A stretch of 50,480 nucleotides of DNA from Bacteroidales bacterium (GTDB lineage Bacteria; Bacteroidota; Bacteroidia; Bacteroidales; UBA10428). Numbering within the stretch: the first letter of the stretch is position 1; each line of letters opens with the position of its first letter. This document shows positions 26,433 through 34,952 of the stretch, in pieces. A model generated the notes under the pieces. The model was not told the origin of the DNA and made no database searches. It was given only the letters and a program-made list of their open reading frames with translations. The DNA is taken from the NCBI GenBank assembly GCA_035299085.1, contig DATGXG010000042.1, forward strand, positions 1-50,480, in the 5' to 3' direction. A program made the position numbers and the translations under genes.

Positions 26433-26884
26433 TTTAATTGTAGTTTTTTATTGGTTCGTATGATCATTTTATCAATAGCCTGGTACCATTCCTGTTCAAT
26501 GGCATCATATGCCTGCCCTTCAGTCCTGTTAAAAGCTTCTTCAAAGAAATGAGTACCTAACACCCGGCCAGTTGAAGCACTTTTCTTGGATCTTCTGTAT
26601 CTCATTTTTGTACCATTTTCGACTAGATGTCCATGCCAGCCTTTATATTTCCCAGACTTTTTTGCGCCTACCAGGATCGCAATATCCTTTGGAATTTCGA
26701 TTGATCCGATAGATTTCTTCAGCCTGCCAGACTTTTCAGGAGCGCCCGCCTGAGCTGCAGCAATTATCGGTTTGCTGGCTTTACGATAAGCTGCAATAAA
26801 GATCTTTCGCTGATCAGCATTACTCAGTTCTTGAAAGAAGTCTTCAAGAACCTTAAGTTGGCCGGTTTCAATTGAGACTTCCAT
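26429..26884 (-). CDS. HK97 gp10-like head-tail joining protein
   Basis: The 151-aa protein MEVSIETGQLKVLEDFFQEL... has the typical central segment of the gp10 family: RKASKPIIAAAQAGAPEKSGRLKKSI and a HLVENGTKMRYRR motif near 90. It lies between the head-closure and tail-terminator genes, which is the conserved position. It overlaps the head-closure gene by 1 nt and the next small gene by 4 nt. Confidence 0.85.
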   Translation of the reverse strand: MEVSIETGQLKVLEDFFQELSNADQRKIFIAAYRKASKPIIAAAQAGAPEKSGRLKKSIGSIEIPKDIAILVGAKKSGKYKGWHGHLVENGTKMRYRRSKKSASTGRVLGTHFFEEAFNRTEGQAYDAIEQEWYQAIDKMIIRTNKKLQLK

Positions 26885-27210
26885 TAATTCTCTTTTTCAA
26901 GTTGAAGCTTTAAAGCCTGTTTACGGCCAATCACTTCCATATAGGTTATTATATAGAAGTCACTGGATTCGTCCAGTTTAACCTTCATGGTTTCGACAAT
27001 ATTCGACCGGTACCTGACAGTCAATTCCATATTCCGTGAATAAATCTTTTCCTCAGCTGTAGACAATGCTTTATTGCCACCAGTCCAGCGGACTTCACCT
27101 CTTGTGGAAATGGTCACAGTGGGCCATGAATCAACTGAGGCACCGAAGTCGTCTTTGCTAGTTACTTTAGCATAGAATTTTACCCGATTGAATAGATTTC
27201 CAGCTCTCAT
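26884..27210 (-). CDS. Phage head closure / head-tail adaptor protein
   Basis: The 108-aa protein MRAGNLFNRVKFYAKVTSKDDFGASV... fits the SPP1 gp16/HK97 gp9-like head-tail adaptor family, with SWPTVTISTRGEVRW, TAEEKIYSRNMELTVRY and a final strand FYIITYMEVIGRKQALKL. It is coupled by ATGA to the upstream connector gene. Confidence 0.82.
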   Translation of the reverse strand: MRAGNLFNRVKFYAKVTSKDDFGASVDSWPTVTISTRGEVRWTGGNKALSTAEEKIYSRNMELTVRYRSNIVETMKVKLDESSDFYIITYMEVIGRKQALKLQLEKEN

Positions 27211-27512
27211 ACTATAGTGTAATTCTTGTAAGGTGCAATCAGATATTCATAAGAAAATGGGATCTTGACAACGTTCACGCCGATAGAAACCGGTTCCCGG
27301 ACCAGGTAAAAGTGACCGATTATAATTTTCATTGCATGTACTAAACCCTTTGGGATTTCGTCTTCAACTTCCAATTCAGAAAGAGGTTGACCGATATCAA
27401 TTGCAACAAGTTCCTCAACCAGGTCCTGAAGCGATGCAATGTAAGTATCATCGTCAGTGAAGTCCACGTTCAGATGTTTCTTAACTTCTTCCAGAGTAGT
27501 GTAAGTTGCCAT
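27207..27512 (-). CDS. Head-tail connector protein (gp6-like)
   Basis: I chose the ATG at 27512 (101 aa, MATYTTLEEVKKHLNVDFTDDD...), because the longer frame starts inside the capsid terminator hairpin. The helical N-terminus with DDDTYIASLQDLVEELVAIDIGQPL and a following amphipathic helix (HAMKIIIGHFYLVRE) is characteristic of HK97 gp6-like connectors. It is the first gene after the capsid. Confidence 0.85.
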   Translation of the reverse strand: MATYTTLEEVKKHLNVDFTDDDTYIASLQDLVEELVAIDIGQPLSELEVEDEIPKGLVHAMKIIIGHFYLVREPVSIGVNVVKIPFSYEYLIAPYKNYTIV

Positions 27513-27530
27513 GTTATTGAGTTTTAAAAG

Positions 27531-27555
27531 GGGGCGTCGCGTTTCACGACGCCCC
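27531..27555 (-). terminator. Hairpin terminator after the capsid gene
   Basis: A perfect 9-bp GC-rich stem GGGGCGTCG / CGACGCCCC with a 7-nt loop is followed on the minus strand by CTTTTAAAA. It lies 12 bp beyond the capsid stop and before the connector gene. It is likely a partial terminator or mRNA stabiliser that keeps capsid expression higher than that of downstream genes. Confidence 0.7.
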
Positions 27556-27566
27556 ACTAATGAAGA

Positions 27567-28865
27567 TTAGGCCTTAATGGCTAAGGATGCAAACGAAATG
27601 GCATAGTCATCTGCCTGGGTAGTGGCTTCTCCATGAACATCAGTCGGAGCGGATCCACGAAGACCTTTAGCATCAAAATATGCATTGATTACGATGCGAA
27701 CCTTGTTTTCTTTGGCTACTGTGAAGGGATCGACAGTGATATCGAATCCACCCCACTGACCAATACAGAGATCAGCCCAGTTACCAAATACAACCAGGTC
27801 ACCGGCGTCGGTACCTGCTGCACCAGAGCAACCATTTGTAACATACAAAGGATAGCCGTTAACCTGGCCAGCTTCTGAACAGATGTAACCAGGAAGACCG
27901 GTTTCCTTTAAAGTGGTTTTCAGAATACCTCGGCCAGAAGCATTGGTAATGTAACCAAGCTTGTTTGCCAGGGCGTTTGCTGAGTCAATTGCAGTTTCCA
28001 GGGCAACAAGCAATTTATTGGTTGCAGCGGCCTTAGCGGCTTTCGTATCGGTCCCAGTCGTGATCTTATAACCCATACCCTGAGGCTGAGTAGCAGATCC
28101 GGCTGCAACGCCAAGAATTGTACTTTCCAGTTTACGTGCTACAGCACTGGCAATATTGTCAAGCAGCATCCTTTCAGCGCCTACTGAATCCTGAGCCAGG
28201 AACAATTTGGATACATCCAGGTAAGCAGTAAGCCTTTTGGGTGAGAACCCGACTTCACCAAAAGTACCGGCACCGTCATCAGCAGCTATTACTTCACCTT
28301 TCCAGGCAACAGTTGTTCCGCTGTACGAAGGGATTGAAACATTGCCGACCAGACCAGTCAAATAAGTAGCACCCGCAGCAGCAAGAACCAACTTATTTTC
28401 CAGCGGAGGCAGAATTGCCATTTTCTGTTCAGCAACAATTTCCTGACCCTGGGTTGCAGTACCTGCCAGAACATCGGCACGGATTTCAACAGGGATCACA
28501 AGATCACCAGCTGGCATATGACCGGAAGCCCTCAATTCATTGCGACCAACTTCAAAAATTCTGGTCGACAGTTCATCATAATTCTTGCCGTCAAGTTTTG
28601 ACCTGATAGCTTTGATAAGTGAGAATTGTGACTGTGCACCGGGAATAGCCTGGGATACTTTCTTACCAGGTACAAAAGAACTGGAACGCATTTCCTTTTC
28701 CAGATCCAAGTCCAGTTCACGGATCTGCAGGAGGTTGTCATCGAACTCTGACTGTTCGGTTGCAGTGAGAGAACGTTTTTCTGTGCGAGCGGCGTTTACA
28801 ATGGTTTTATTTTTATCCAAAAGCTGGCCAATCTCGTCTTTCATTTGTAAAACAGTTTTTTTCAT
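27567..28865 (-). CDS. HK97-family major capsid protein
   Basis: The 432-aa protein has an N-terminal coiled-coil scaffold (delta) domain, about 1-95 (LQMKDEIGQLLDKNKTIVNAART... ). The HK97 core follows: VIPVEIRADVLAGTATQGQEIV, SKLFLAQDSVGAERMLLDNIASAVARKLE and a C-terminal VTVDPFTVAKENKVRIV-type strand region (seen as ITVDPFTVAKENKVRIVINA). The prohead protease gene lies directly upstream and would cleave the scaffold segment. Confidence 0.93.
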   Translation of the reverse strand: MKKTVLQMKDEIGQLLDKNKTIVNAARTEKRSLTATEQSEFDDNLLQIRELDLDLEKEMRSSSFVPGKKVSQAIPGAQSQFSLIKAIRSKLDGKNYDELSTRIFEVGRNELRASGHMPAGDLVIPVEIRADVLAGTATQGQEIVAEQKMAILPPLENKLVLAAAGATYLTGLVGNVSIPSYSGTTVAWKGEVIAADDGAGTFGEVGFSPKRLTAYLDVSKLFLAQDSVGAERMLLDNIASAVARKLESTILGVAAGSATQPQGMGYKITTGTDTKAAKAAATNKLLVALETAIDSANALANKLGYITNASGRGILKTTLKETGLPGYICSEAGQVNGYPLYVTNGCSGAAGTDAGDLVVFGNWADLCIGQWGGFDITVDPFTVAKENKVRIVINAYFDAKGLRGSAPTDVHGEATTQADDYAISFASLAIKA

Positions 28866-28877
28866 GATTGAAATTAT

Positions 28878-29516
28878 TTATCGTTTATAATTGAGCCTGT
28901 CCTCGAGGTTTGTGAAATAAGATTCGGGTATTGTCACTAATTTTCCTTCCGGATCCGATCCGGTAGGGTTAGGTATCGTTCCACCTTCCGATTTCTGAAC
29001 TTCGGTCAGACTACGGGTTGCTATTTTAGTATCTTGATATGCCGGAGTATAACAGGGTGACATATCATAGATTTGTTCGAATTTGCTGATTGTTCGTAGG
29101 TAAGTGCCGTCATCCTGTTTCACCCATTTTTCGCCACCGGTGGCAACGGTAAAGGCAAATGATGCATTCCTGATATCACCCCTGCGAATGCCTTCAAGTA
29201 ATTCATCACCGAGTGGAAAATTTGGCGCAACGAATCCGAATTGAACACCTTTGGTATCCACCTTCAAAGACATTGATCCGGAACCAAATGATGAACGAGC
29301 CAGGATCCCACGGGAAAGGTTGTGATCCATGCAAGCCATTACGTCGGAATTGTCCAGAACACCGTCAACCGCACCCGGGAGAATTATTTCATAAAATCCG
29401 CCGAGATTCTTTGACCTGGAATTAAAAACTATTCCATAACCTTCAACCTTTCTGGAATCCTTTGCAGCCCTTATTTCAGCTGCTTCATGCGATATAGAGC
29501 GAATTTCATAGTCCAT
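28878..29516 (-). CDS. HK97-family prohead protease
   Basis: The 212-aa protein carries the family pattern VEGYGIVFNSRSKNLGGFYE and ILPGAV. The likely catalytic residues are H65 (CMDHNLSRG) and S119 (RNASFAFTV). It should process the capsid scaffold domain during head maturation. It sits between portal and capsid with gaps of 2 and 12 bp, the conserved order. Confidence 0.92.
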   Translation of the reverse strand: MDYEIRSISHEAAEIRAAKDSRKVEGYGIVFNSRSKNLGGFYEIILPGAVDGVLDNSDVMACMDHNLSRGILARSSFGSGSMSLKVDTKGVQFGFVAPNFPLGDELLEGIRRGDIRNASFAFTVATGGEKWVKQDDGTYLRTISKFEQIYDMSPCYTPAYQDTKIATRSLTEVQKSEGGTIPNPTGSDPEGKLVTIPESYFTNLEDRLNYKR

Positions 29517-29518
29517 AG

Positions 29519-30733
29519 TTATTGCTGTTTTTGAGTTTTATCAATAGGTTTGGTTCCGACTGGCTGCATATTGACTTGATAGTAAGCCTGGTCGCCACCT
29601 TCGACCGGTGGATTATCTAACTGCTGACGGAGTTCATTTATCGTGAATCCTCCAACCTGGAAACCTTTGGAGAGATAATTGATCTTGCTATCCATATTAG
29701 CCCGGATCAATTCATTTATGTTGAGCTGCAACCAGGTGTATCTTCGTTGTCTGGGAGGGAAAACCTTGCGGTTAAATTCAACTTCAAGCTTGGTGTTAAA
29801 GGGTGAAACGGTATCGGTCAAATATCCCAGCTGGTAAGCTTCAACATTTGAATATGTCAGGTTAGCATTATCAAAGGCCTTGGCAGGCGGCACCCCAAAG
29901 AACCGGCATATATCGACCACGTTAAAACCACGCACCTCAATTAGCTGCTGATCCTTTGGATTGACTGTTACGGGCAGGAACTTAAGGCCACCGTCAAGCA
30001 CAGCGACACCTCCGGGTTCACCGGATGCAACATTAAAGGTTGCCCGCCAACTGTCTTTCATTGAAGTGGCTTTTTCTGTAGTAATCTTGCCATCACTTGA
30101 AAGGATCCCTGAAAGGTTTGCACCAGAAGCGAAGAAGCCCCTTGCGCTTGCCTCTGCTGAATATGACAAGCTCATCGAATTGGCTGCATGTCGCAAAGTG
30201 GATACACCTCGTAAACCGTCGTAGCTGAAGTTTAAAACATGAATCATGTCTTCATCTTCAACTTTCCGTTCGAATCCTGGCTTACCTACGAAGTAGTAAA
30301 CTGATCTATCCTGACGCTGATACATGGTTACAGTATCAATAACCAGTTCCAATTCATCAGGCTGACCTGTGCCGTCTCGATGTATTATAATAAAGCCATC
30401 ACCTTCCAGAAGAACCTTTTGCACCAAGGTTTTCATAAAGGTGTATTTATTCATCGCTGGACCAGGAGTCAGATTTAATGTTTCCCAGGCATAATGGAAT
30501 TCATCTTTTCTCCAACCCTTATCACCGAAGCGCAAAATATCCCAAGTCTGGCTTGCTATAGAGTCACTTACAACGTCTACACAGCGATAGACAGCACTTA
30601 ACTGCAGGCTATTCTGAATGGATAGCGGGCTGGCCGCAAAACCATAAGGCAGGCCGACTGCCGTGGTAGGTTGGACTGTGATTGACCTTTTTTCACCAGT
30701 CAGAATGTTTTTTGCTCTTGTGAATAAATTCAT
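29519..30733 (-). CDS. HK97-family portal protein
   Basis: The 404-aa protein starts MNLFTRAKNILTGEK and has the conserved segments LQLSAVYRCVDVVSDSIASQ, LLEGDGFIIIHRD, VLNFSYDGLRGVS and DICRFFGVPPAKAFD. It forms the dodecameric DNA portal at the capsid vertex. It lies immediately downstream of the large terminase gene. Confidence 0.93.
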   Translation of the reverse strand: MNLFTRAKNILTGEKRSITVQPTTAVGLPYGFAASPLSIQNSLQLSAVYRCVDVVSDSIASQTWDILRFGDKGWRKDEFHYAWETLNLTPGPAMNKYTFMKTLVQKVLLEGDGFIIIHRDGTGQPDELELVIDTVTMYQRQDRSVYYFVGKPGFERKVEDEDMIHVLNFSYDGLRGVSTLRHAANSMSLSYSAEASARGFFASGANLSGILSSDGKITTEKATSMKDSWRATFNVASGEPGGVAVLDGGLKFLPVTVNPKDQQLIEVRGFNVVDICRFFGVPPAKAFDNANLTYSNVEAYQLGYLTDTVSPFNTKLEVEFNRKVFPPRQRRYTWLQLNINELIRANMDSKINYLSKGFQVGGFTINELRQQLDNPPVEGGDQAYYQVNMQPVGTKPIDKTQKQQ

Positions 30734-30744
30734 AATTACGTGAA

Positions 30745-32370
30745 TTAAAATACGTTACCACCTCCACCGTTAGCAGAATAGTCTAGATATGCAGCAAGGG
30801 CCTGCAGCATGGCAATTACGCCATCAATCTTTTTCTTTTCTGAGGACTTCATTGGTTTCGTATTTCCATTGAAGTCGGTTCGTAATTCCACATTCCGGAG
30901 ACAATAGCGGTTAATTGGATTGTCGTCAATTATTACTTGGCCGCCCAGCATCAATCGCTCAAATTCTTTGGTCGGGACGTTGAAATTGCCAATGGCTTGT
31001 GAATATGGAATAAGGTTAAGTCCTTGATCAGTTGCCTGAACAACAAATGAAAGACTGTTAAATTTGTCGTAATATATTCTTTCAACCTCATTCAGCGTGT
31101 TTGCGGCCAGAATATCCCGGGTAATGCAATCGTAATCAGTTACGTTGCCTGATGTGACCTTCAAAAAACCACGCCTGACCCATTCCCGGTATAAGTCGAT
31201 ATCTGCATGTACGCCGCCCTTATTAACCGTTTCGGTCGGCACGTAATAATCTGTCCTGAAATAGTACTTTTCACCTTTAACAAAAAGATAGGAAACCGCT
31301 GTCAGGTCAACATTTGAAGCAAGATCAACACCACAGAATGACAGTTCACCTTTAAAGTCAGCAATGTTTGCCTTCTGAGTTGCTTGAAGAATGTACTGGT
31401 CCGCGATCCAGGTCATGGCAGAGTCACACCAGATATTCAAATTTTTCGTTTTAATACCGACCTCATCCGATGGACTATTTACTGCTTGTGTGACCTGAGT
31501 CTTAATGTAATTGCTTAGGACAGTTACATCCAAATTCGGATTTGATTTTATCCAGTTGGCAGGATCCTTCCAGTCATCAGTTTCGTCCATTGAATAAACC
31601 AAGCCAAAAAATGTATCATCAGTTTTAACCTGAGCAGCTATTTCGGTTGCAACGGTCCTGAGTTCATAACATGGCAGATTCTTATCAAAGCCTGCGGTCG
31701 TAATTGTGATTAGCAAAGGATTTTCCCTCATTCCCTGGCTTGATCTGATAACATCCCGGACTGAGCTATCAGGCGCGCTGTGATATTCATCAACGATACC
31801 ACAACTGCAGTTGTACCCGTCTAACTTATCGCTATCAGCTGCCAGGACTTTAATGAAGCTGTTGGCATGTGGGAAAGTCACGTCAGCCCTTAACCGCTTC
31901 AAATATTTTGCGTCAGGATCAAGTGATTTGGTGAATTCGCGCACTGCACCAAAAGCGATCTTGGCCTGGTCTTTCGAATTCGCAGCCAGTAGTATTTCAG
32001 CGCCAGGTTCCTCAAACATACCAAACAGAGCAAATAATGCTGCAAGGGCAGTCTTACCATTCTTTCGTGCCATTTCCAGGTATACCGTGTTGAAGCGGCG
32101 TTTCCCGGTTTCCTTCCAATAGAATCCGTAAATATTCGCGACAATAAACTTTTGCCAAGGCTCTAAAATGAAAGGTTTACCGGCGTGTTTTCCCTGTGTG
32201 TGCTTTAATTTCGAGGCAAAGTCAATGACCCTTTCAACTTCTTCAATACGGAATTCAAGATCTTCCCGGAGTAAATCAATCTGGTAGCGTTTCACTGTAT
32301 TTACCGTATGGAGCCCAGCCGGTATTTTGCCAGTTAAAATGTCGTTGCAATATGTCTGAACATCCTTCAT
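30745..32370 (-). CDS. terL: Large terminase subunit
   Basis: The 541-aa packaging ATPase/nuclease has a Walker A at 101-108 (ARKNGKTA) and Walker B at about 190-195 (CGIVDE). The C-terminal RNase H-like nuclease includes an FCGVDLASNVDLTAV metal site. It belongs to the terminase_1 family paired with HK97-type portals. Its start overlaps the small membrane protein gene by 4 bp. Confidence 0.93.
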   Translation of the reverse strand: MKDVQTYCNDILTGKIPAGLHTVNTVKRYQIDLLREDLEFRIEEVERVIDFASKLKHTQGKHAGKPFILEPWQKFIVANIYGFYWKETGKRRFNTVYLEMARKNGKTALAALFALFGMFEEPGAEILLAANSKDQAKIAFGAVREFTKSLDPDAKYLKRLRADVTFPHANSFIKVLAADSDKLDGYNCSCGIVDEYHSAPDSSVRDVIRSSQGMRENPLLITITTAGFDKNLPCYELRTVATEIAAQVKTDDTFFGLVYSMDETDDWKDPANWIKSNPNLDVTVLSNYIKTQVTQAVNSPSDEVGIKTKNLNIWCDSAMTWIADQYILQATQKANIADFKGELSFCGVDLASNVDLTAVSYLFVKGEKYYFRTDYYVPTETVNKGGVHADIDLYREWVRRGFLKVTSGNVTDYDCITRDILAANTLNEVERIYYDKFNSLSFVVQATDQGLNLIPYSQAIGNFNVPTKEFERLMLGGQVIIDDNPINRYCLRNVELRTDFNGNTKPMKSSEKKKIDGVIAMLQALAAYLDYSANGGGGNVF

Positions 32371-32618
32371 TTCTGGATCAGGTCAATTTTGTTTTCAATT
32401 CTATTCAAGCTTTGGTAAATCCGGTCAATATCCTTGTTAAAGCGTTCCACGTCGACCTTATTTTCAATTTTGGATTTGCAATCCTGAATAGTTGCGCTAG
32501 CCTGACCGGCCTTAACAGAAAGGTTTATCACAAAGATTGAGACAGTCAAGAATAAGCTTATAACCGTAGTTATGGCCCAGACAGGTACCGGCACCGATGT
32601 TTGCAGCTTTTCTTTCAT
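32367..32618 (-). CDS. Small membrane protein with coiled coil
   Basis: The 83-aa protein has one helix (WAITTVISLFLTVSIFVINLSV, about 14-35) followed by a predicted coiled coil (FNKDIDRIYQSLNRIENKIDLI). It overlaps both terminase genes by 4 bp. The architecture recalls haemolysin XhlA-like or spanin/holin accessory proteins, but the position between terminase subunits is unusual for lysis. Function unknown. Confidence 0.65.
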   Translation of the reverse strand: MKEKLQTSVPVPVWAITTVISLFLTVSIFVINLSVKAGQASATIQDCKSKIENKVDVERFNKDIDRIYQSLNRIENKIDLIQK

Positions 32619-33007
32619 CTCGTTTCGACCTTTTTAGCGGGTTTCTTCATCAGAAAATCAATCGGATTGACAGCCTTTTCCTTTGGCTTTTTCCCTTGTT
32701 TGAAGCGGGATTTAGGGGTCATGCCGAACTCTTGCAGCAACTTAAAGAGCATAACCTCTTTGTCGTGTGCGATCTTTATACATGGGTGCGGGCGTTTAAC
32801 TCCGTAGCGATCCAATACAACCTGGCCTTCAGATGCAATTGTATCTTTCGCAGTTTCATAGGCATCGTGCACGTCGCCCAGAAGTTCAAAAGCCTTCTGG
32901 TCAACCTTACAAACTGAGGGATCCTTCTTCAATTCGGCCAACAAACCCTTAAGAAACTTCTGGGTTTCATAGCCGTATTCGTCGGATATGCTGAAATTAA
33001 GCTTCAT
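32615..33007 (-). CDS. Small terminase subunit (P27 family)
   Basis: The 130-aa protein has the P27-like order: a helical N-terminal half, then the HPCIKIAHDKEVMLFKLLQEFGMTP motif and a basic C-terminal tail. P27 small terminases recognise packaging-site DNA and stimulate TerL. It lies one small gene upstream of TerL. Confidence 0.85.
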   Translation of the reverse strand: MKLNFSISDEYGYETQKFLKGLLAELKKDPSVCKVDQKAFELLGDVHDAYETAKDTIASEGQVVLDRYGVKRPHPCIKIAHDKEVMLFKLLQEFGMTPKSRFKQGKKPKEKAVNPIDFLMKKPAKKVETR

Positions 33008-33530
33008 AATTGCTGTTTTTTTTCCGGGTTTCCGGCATGAATACTTTTATTTTTCCACTCTCAATATCTTCGGCAATGTCTTTAAGTTTGACATTTTCCC
33101 AGTCATCAATTGATATCTGACCTGTTTCCAGAAGATTCATTTTGTGGATAATTGCCCTGGCAAAAGGTGTTTGAGAAACCGCCATTCCGCCTTGGTAAAT
33201 TTCAGCCTCATGAGCAGCATATTCTTGCCTTTGCTTTTCGATCTTTGCGGATGCATATTGACCGAAAAGGGACATAACCGATGCGACTGAAAGTTTGCCC
33301 TTCAGATTTTCAAGGGTGCCTTCAAAGACATACTTTATTTCGCCCAGCATTAAGGCCTTGTATTTCATCTGAATCAGGTAAACCAACCTGTTTACAGAAT
33401 GGGAAAACATTTCTTGATCCATTACTGAAGCCAGGTCCAACATTGCTGTTTTAAGCAAACCTTCAATGACTGACTTTAAAAAGCTTTCAGGTAAATCCCG
33501 AACCTTGGTTTCGTTGTGATAAGTTATCAT
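32997..33530 (-). CDS. Phage protein of unknown function
   Basis: The 177-aa, mostly helical protein begins MITYHNETKVRDLPESFLKSVIEGLLK. I recognise no domain. It lies between the replication-type gene (ATGA overlap) and the small terminase (11-bp overlap), so it is co-translated with early functions and may be a replication or packaging accessory. Confidence 0.65.
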   Translation of the reverse strand: MITYHNETKVRDLPESFLKSVIEGLLKTAMLDLASVMDQEMFSHSVNRLVYLIQMKYKALMLGEIKYVFEGTLENLKGKLSVASVMSLFGQYASAKIEKQRQEYAAHEAEIYQGGMAVSQTPFARAIIHKMNLLETGQISIDDWENVKLKDIAEDIESGKIKVFMPETRKKNSNYEA

Positions 33531-34210
33531 GCTTGTAAAGAATTGACGAGTTGATACATCGAAGTCTTTTTATTGAATTGATTTTCTGGCTTGAACCAAA
33601 CAGCCTGCATTTTTTGTTTCCAGTTTCTCACCGGAGAACCTTTGCTGTCATGCCAGTTTCCTTCTGTATAATAATTGAAAGCACGTCTGGCGGCTTCTTC
33701 AGAATAATTATTATTTAAAAAATATAAAATAACCTCATCGACCGTGGGCGGAACGAAGTGGAGCCTTTCCTTCTTCTTCTTATCTTCTTTATTTCTTAAA
33801 TTCTTATCTTCTTTATATTCTTGTTTGTGGTCGGTCGCTGGTCGATTGCTGGTCAGTTGTTGGACTGGTTGCTGGTCAGTTTGCTGGTCTTTTTCTGTTT
33901 CGCTGATCTGATATTTATCATAATTACAGATCGTTATAACGCTATATCTGTTGGTCGTTTGGATGGCTATTTCGTTGGTCGATTTTAGCTTTTCTAAACA
34001 TGTCCGCACTGAACGTTCAGATATTCCGGTACTTTCAGCAAGCTCATGCCTGCCTGATATAAGCTGACCGCGATTTATGGTAATTCCACGCCATTTCCTG
34101 GTTTCATGATTGGCCTCTAAAAGAAGATGAAGAAACAAATGCACCATATTAGCGTCCTGGTACCATTCCCAGTCAAGAAATTTCCGATGCAACTTAATCC
34201 ACCCGGTCAT
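33527..34210 (-). CDS. Putative phage replication initiator (DnaD/winged-helix type)
   Basis: The 227-aa protein starts with WIKLHRKFLDWEWYQDANMVHLFL, the conserved N-terminal segment of phage replisome-organiser proteins. A winged helix containing GISERSVRTCLEKLKSTNEI (about 72-91) follows, then a low-complexity Gln/Lys linker. The C-terminal helical region has YYTEGNWHDSKGSPVRNWKQKM. It is the only replication-type gene in the element. It is coupled by ATGA to genes on both sides. Confidence 0.8.
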   Translation of the reverse strand: MTGWIKLHRKFLDWEWYQDANMVHLFLHLLLEANHETRKWRGITINRGQLISGRHELAESTGISERSVRTCLEKLKSTNEIAIQTTNRYSVITICNYDKYQISETEKDQQTDQQPVQQLTSNRPATDHKQEYKEDKNLRNKEDKKKKERLHFVPPTVDEVILYFLNNNYSEEAARRAFNYYTEGNWHDSKGSPVRNWKQKMQAVWFKPENQFNKKTSMYQLVNSLQA

Positions 34211-34383
34211 TTTTGGATGTATTTTTCAATTGCGGAATTGAGTTTCAGCAACTTTTCAGATAGTAAGCTCCACCAAACCATGTCAGCGATTAGCATTCGC
34301 TTCCTAGCGTCGGACTGGTACTCAGTGATCTGTTTAGCAATTTCGCCACTGAGTTTTTCGATTTTTTCGCGCTTGGTTTTCAT
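34207..34383 (-). CDS. Small phage protein, 58 aa
   Basis: An ATG at 34383 overlaps the TGA of the HTH gene, and the stop at 34207-34209 overlaps the ATG of the replication gene, both in ATGA form. The product, MKTKREKIEKLSGEIAKQIT..., is a charged helical protein with one WW pair. The coupling on both sides strongly supports translation. No family is recognised. Confidence 0.7.
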   Translation of the reverse strand: MKTKREKIEKLSGEIAKQITEYQSDARKRMLIADMVWWSLLSEKLLKLNSAIEKYIQK

Positions 34384-34574
34384 GACTCTGAATTTTGAAT
34401 GTTAGACTCGATGAAAGCCAGAATCGACGCCTCTTGGTAGAAAATACGACGTCCTACGCGTGACCATTTGAGCAAACCAAATTTTCTCCACCTCCATAAT
34501 GAGGTTTGACGCACGTTCAACATAGCTTGGGCTTCGGATTCCGTTTTCCAGCCAGGGATAAGAGATTTTTCCAT
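34380..34574 (-). CDS. Small HTH_17/excisionase-type DNA-binding protein
   Basis: The start was chosen at the ATG at 34574 (64 aa, MEKSLIPGWKTESEAQAMLN...). A TTG at 34598 would extend it by 8 residues into a terminator-like hairpin. The MerR-like winged HTH pattern (SEAQAMLNVRQTSLWRWRKFGLLKWSRVGRRIFYQEASILAFIE) continues through residue about 56; the quoted elements are the helix-turn-helix and the wing. Proteins of this family act as excisionases or early regulators. It is the first gene of the phage operon, behind a structured leader. Confidence 0.82.
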   Translation of the reverse strand: MEKSLIPGWKTESEAQAMLNVRQTSLWRWRKFGLLKWSRVGRRIFYQEASILAFIESNIQNSES

Positions 34575-34592
34575 TTTAGAAATTTTTAAAAA

Positions 34593-34815
34593 CGCCAATC
34601 AGGCGGAATAACCGCAGATAGAATCCTCTGGCAATCCGCCAGATAGCGTTTAAGTAAAATCCCTGTTTGATTTGGCTCCCCAGTTTGTGAGTAGTTTCTG
34701 GTAAGGGAGCACCTCCTATTCGGAAGCCGTAGCTTATAATCTGTATCCGCTACTGCGGTTGATGAGAGTTGGGACTCGCTTCATCCTAAGGCCGTACAGT
34801 CGGCTCTGACTTATG
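34593..34815 (-). ncRNA. Candidate structured leader RNA / attenuator of the phage operon
   Basis: A GC-rich island in otherwise AT-rich DNA, between divergent genes, folds into several hairpins on the minus strand: GCCG/CGGC (34804-34791), GATGA...GAGT/ACTC...TCATC (34785-34761), CCGC/GCGG (34758-34747), GCTCCC/GGGAGC (34710-34675), TCTGGC/GCCAGA (34643-34627) and GCGG/CCGC (34615-34603). It ends in CGCC-TGATT-GGCG-TTTTT just before the HTH gene. AACCGCAG (34760-34753) is complementary to CTGCGGTT (34617-34610), and the 34615-34603 hairpin shares bases with the terminator-like stem, so alternative folds compete. TGTATCC (34821-34815) can close against GGATACA (34748-34742). I do not recognise a known RNA family. 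Confidence 0.5.
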
Positions 34816-34819
34816 GATA

Positions 34820-34853
34820 CAAATTTAAATTGAAATAAAATGTGAAAATCAAA
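34820..34853 (-). promoter_or_regulatory. Candidate promoter of the leader/early operon
   Basis: On the minus strand TTTG (34853-34850) is followed after 22 nt by TAAATTTG (34827-34820), a full match to the TAnnTTTG element. The spacing is slightly longer than the usual 19-21. Transcription would start near 34813-34815, at the beginning of the structured island. Confidence 0.45.
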
Positions 34854-34952
34854 AAAATATTCACAAAATCAATATTTTTTCGCAAATTGTTTAAAATGAA
34901 TAATTTCCCTATAGAAAATTATTAAATTCGTTTAACCAAAACTAATAACGCT

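Noticed and set aside
34742..34821. Possible tRNA-like cloverleaf: 7-bp closing stem with three internal arms
   Set aside because: There is no T-loop consensus, arm lengths are wrong, the putative D arm shares bases with the closing stem, and the 5' strand of the closing stem may lie upstream of the predicted transcript start. It is better treated as part of a structured leader.
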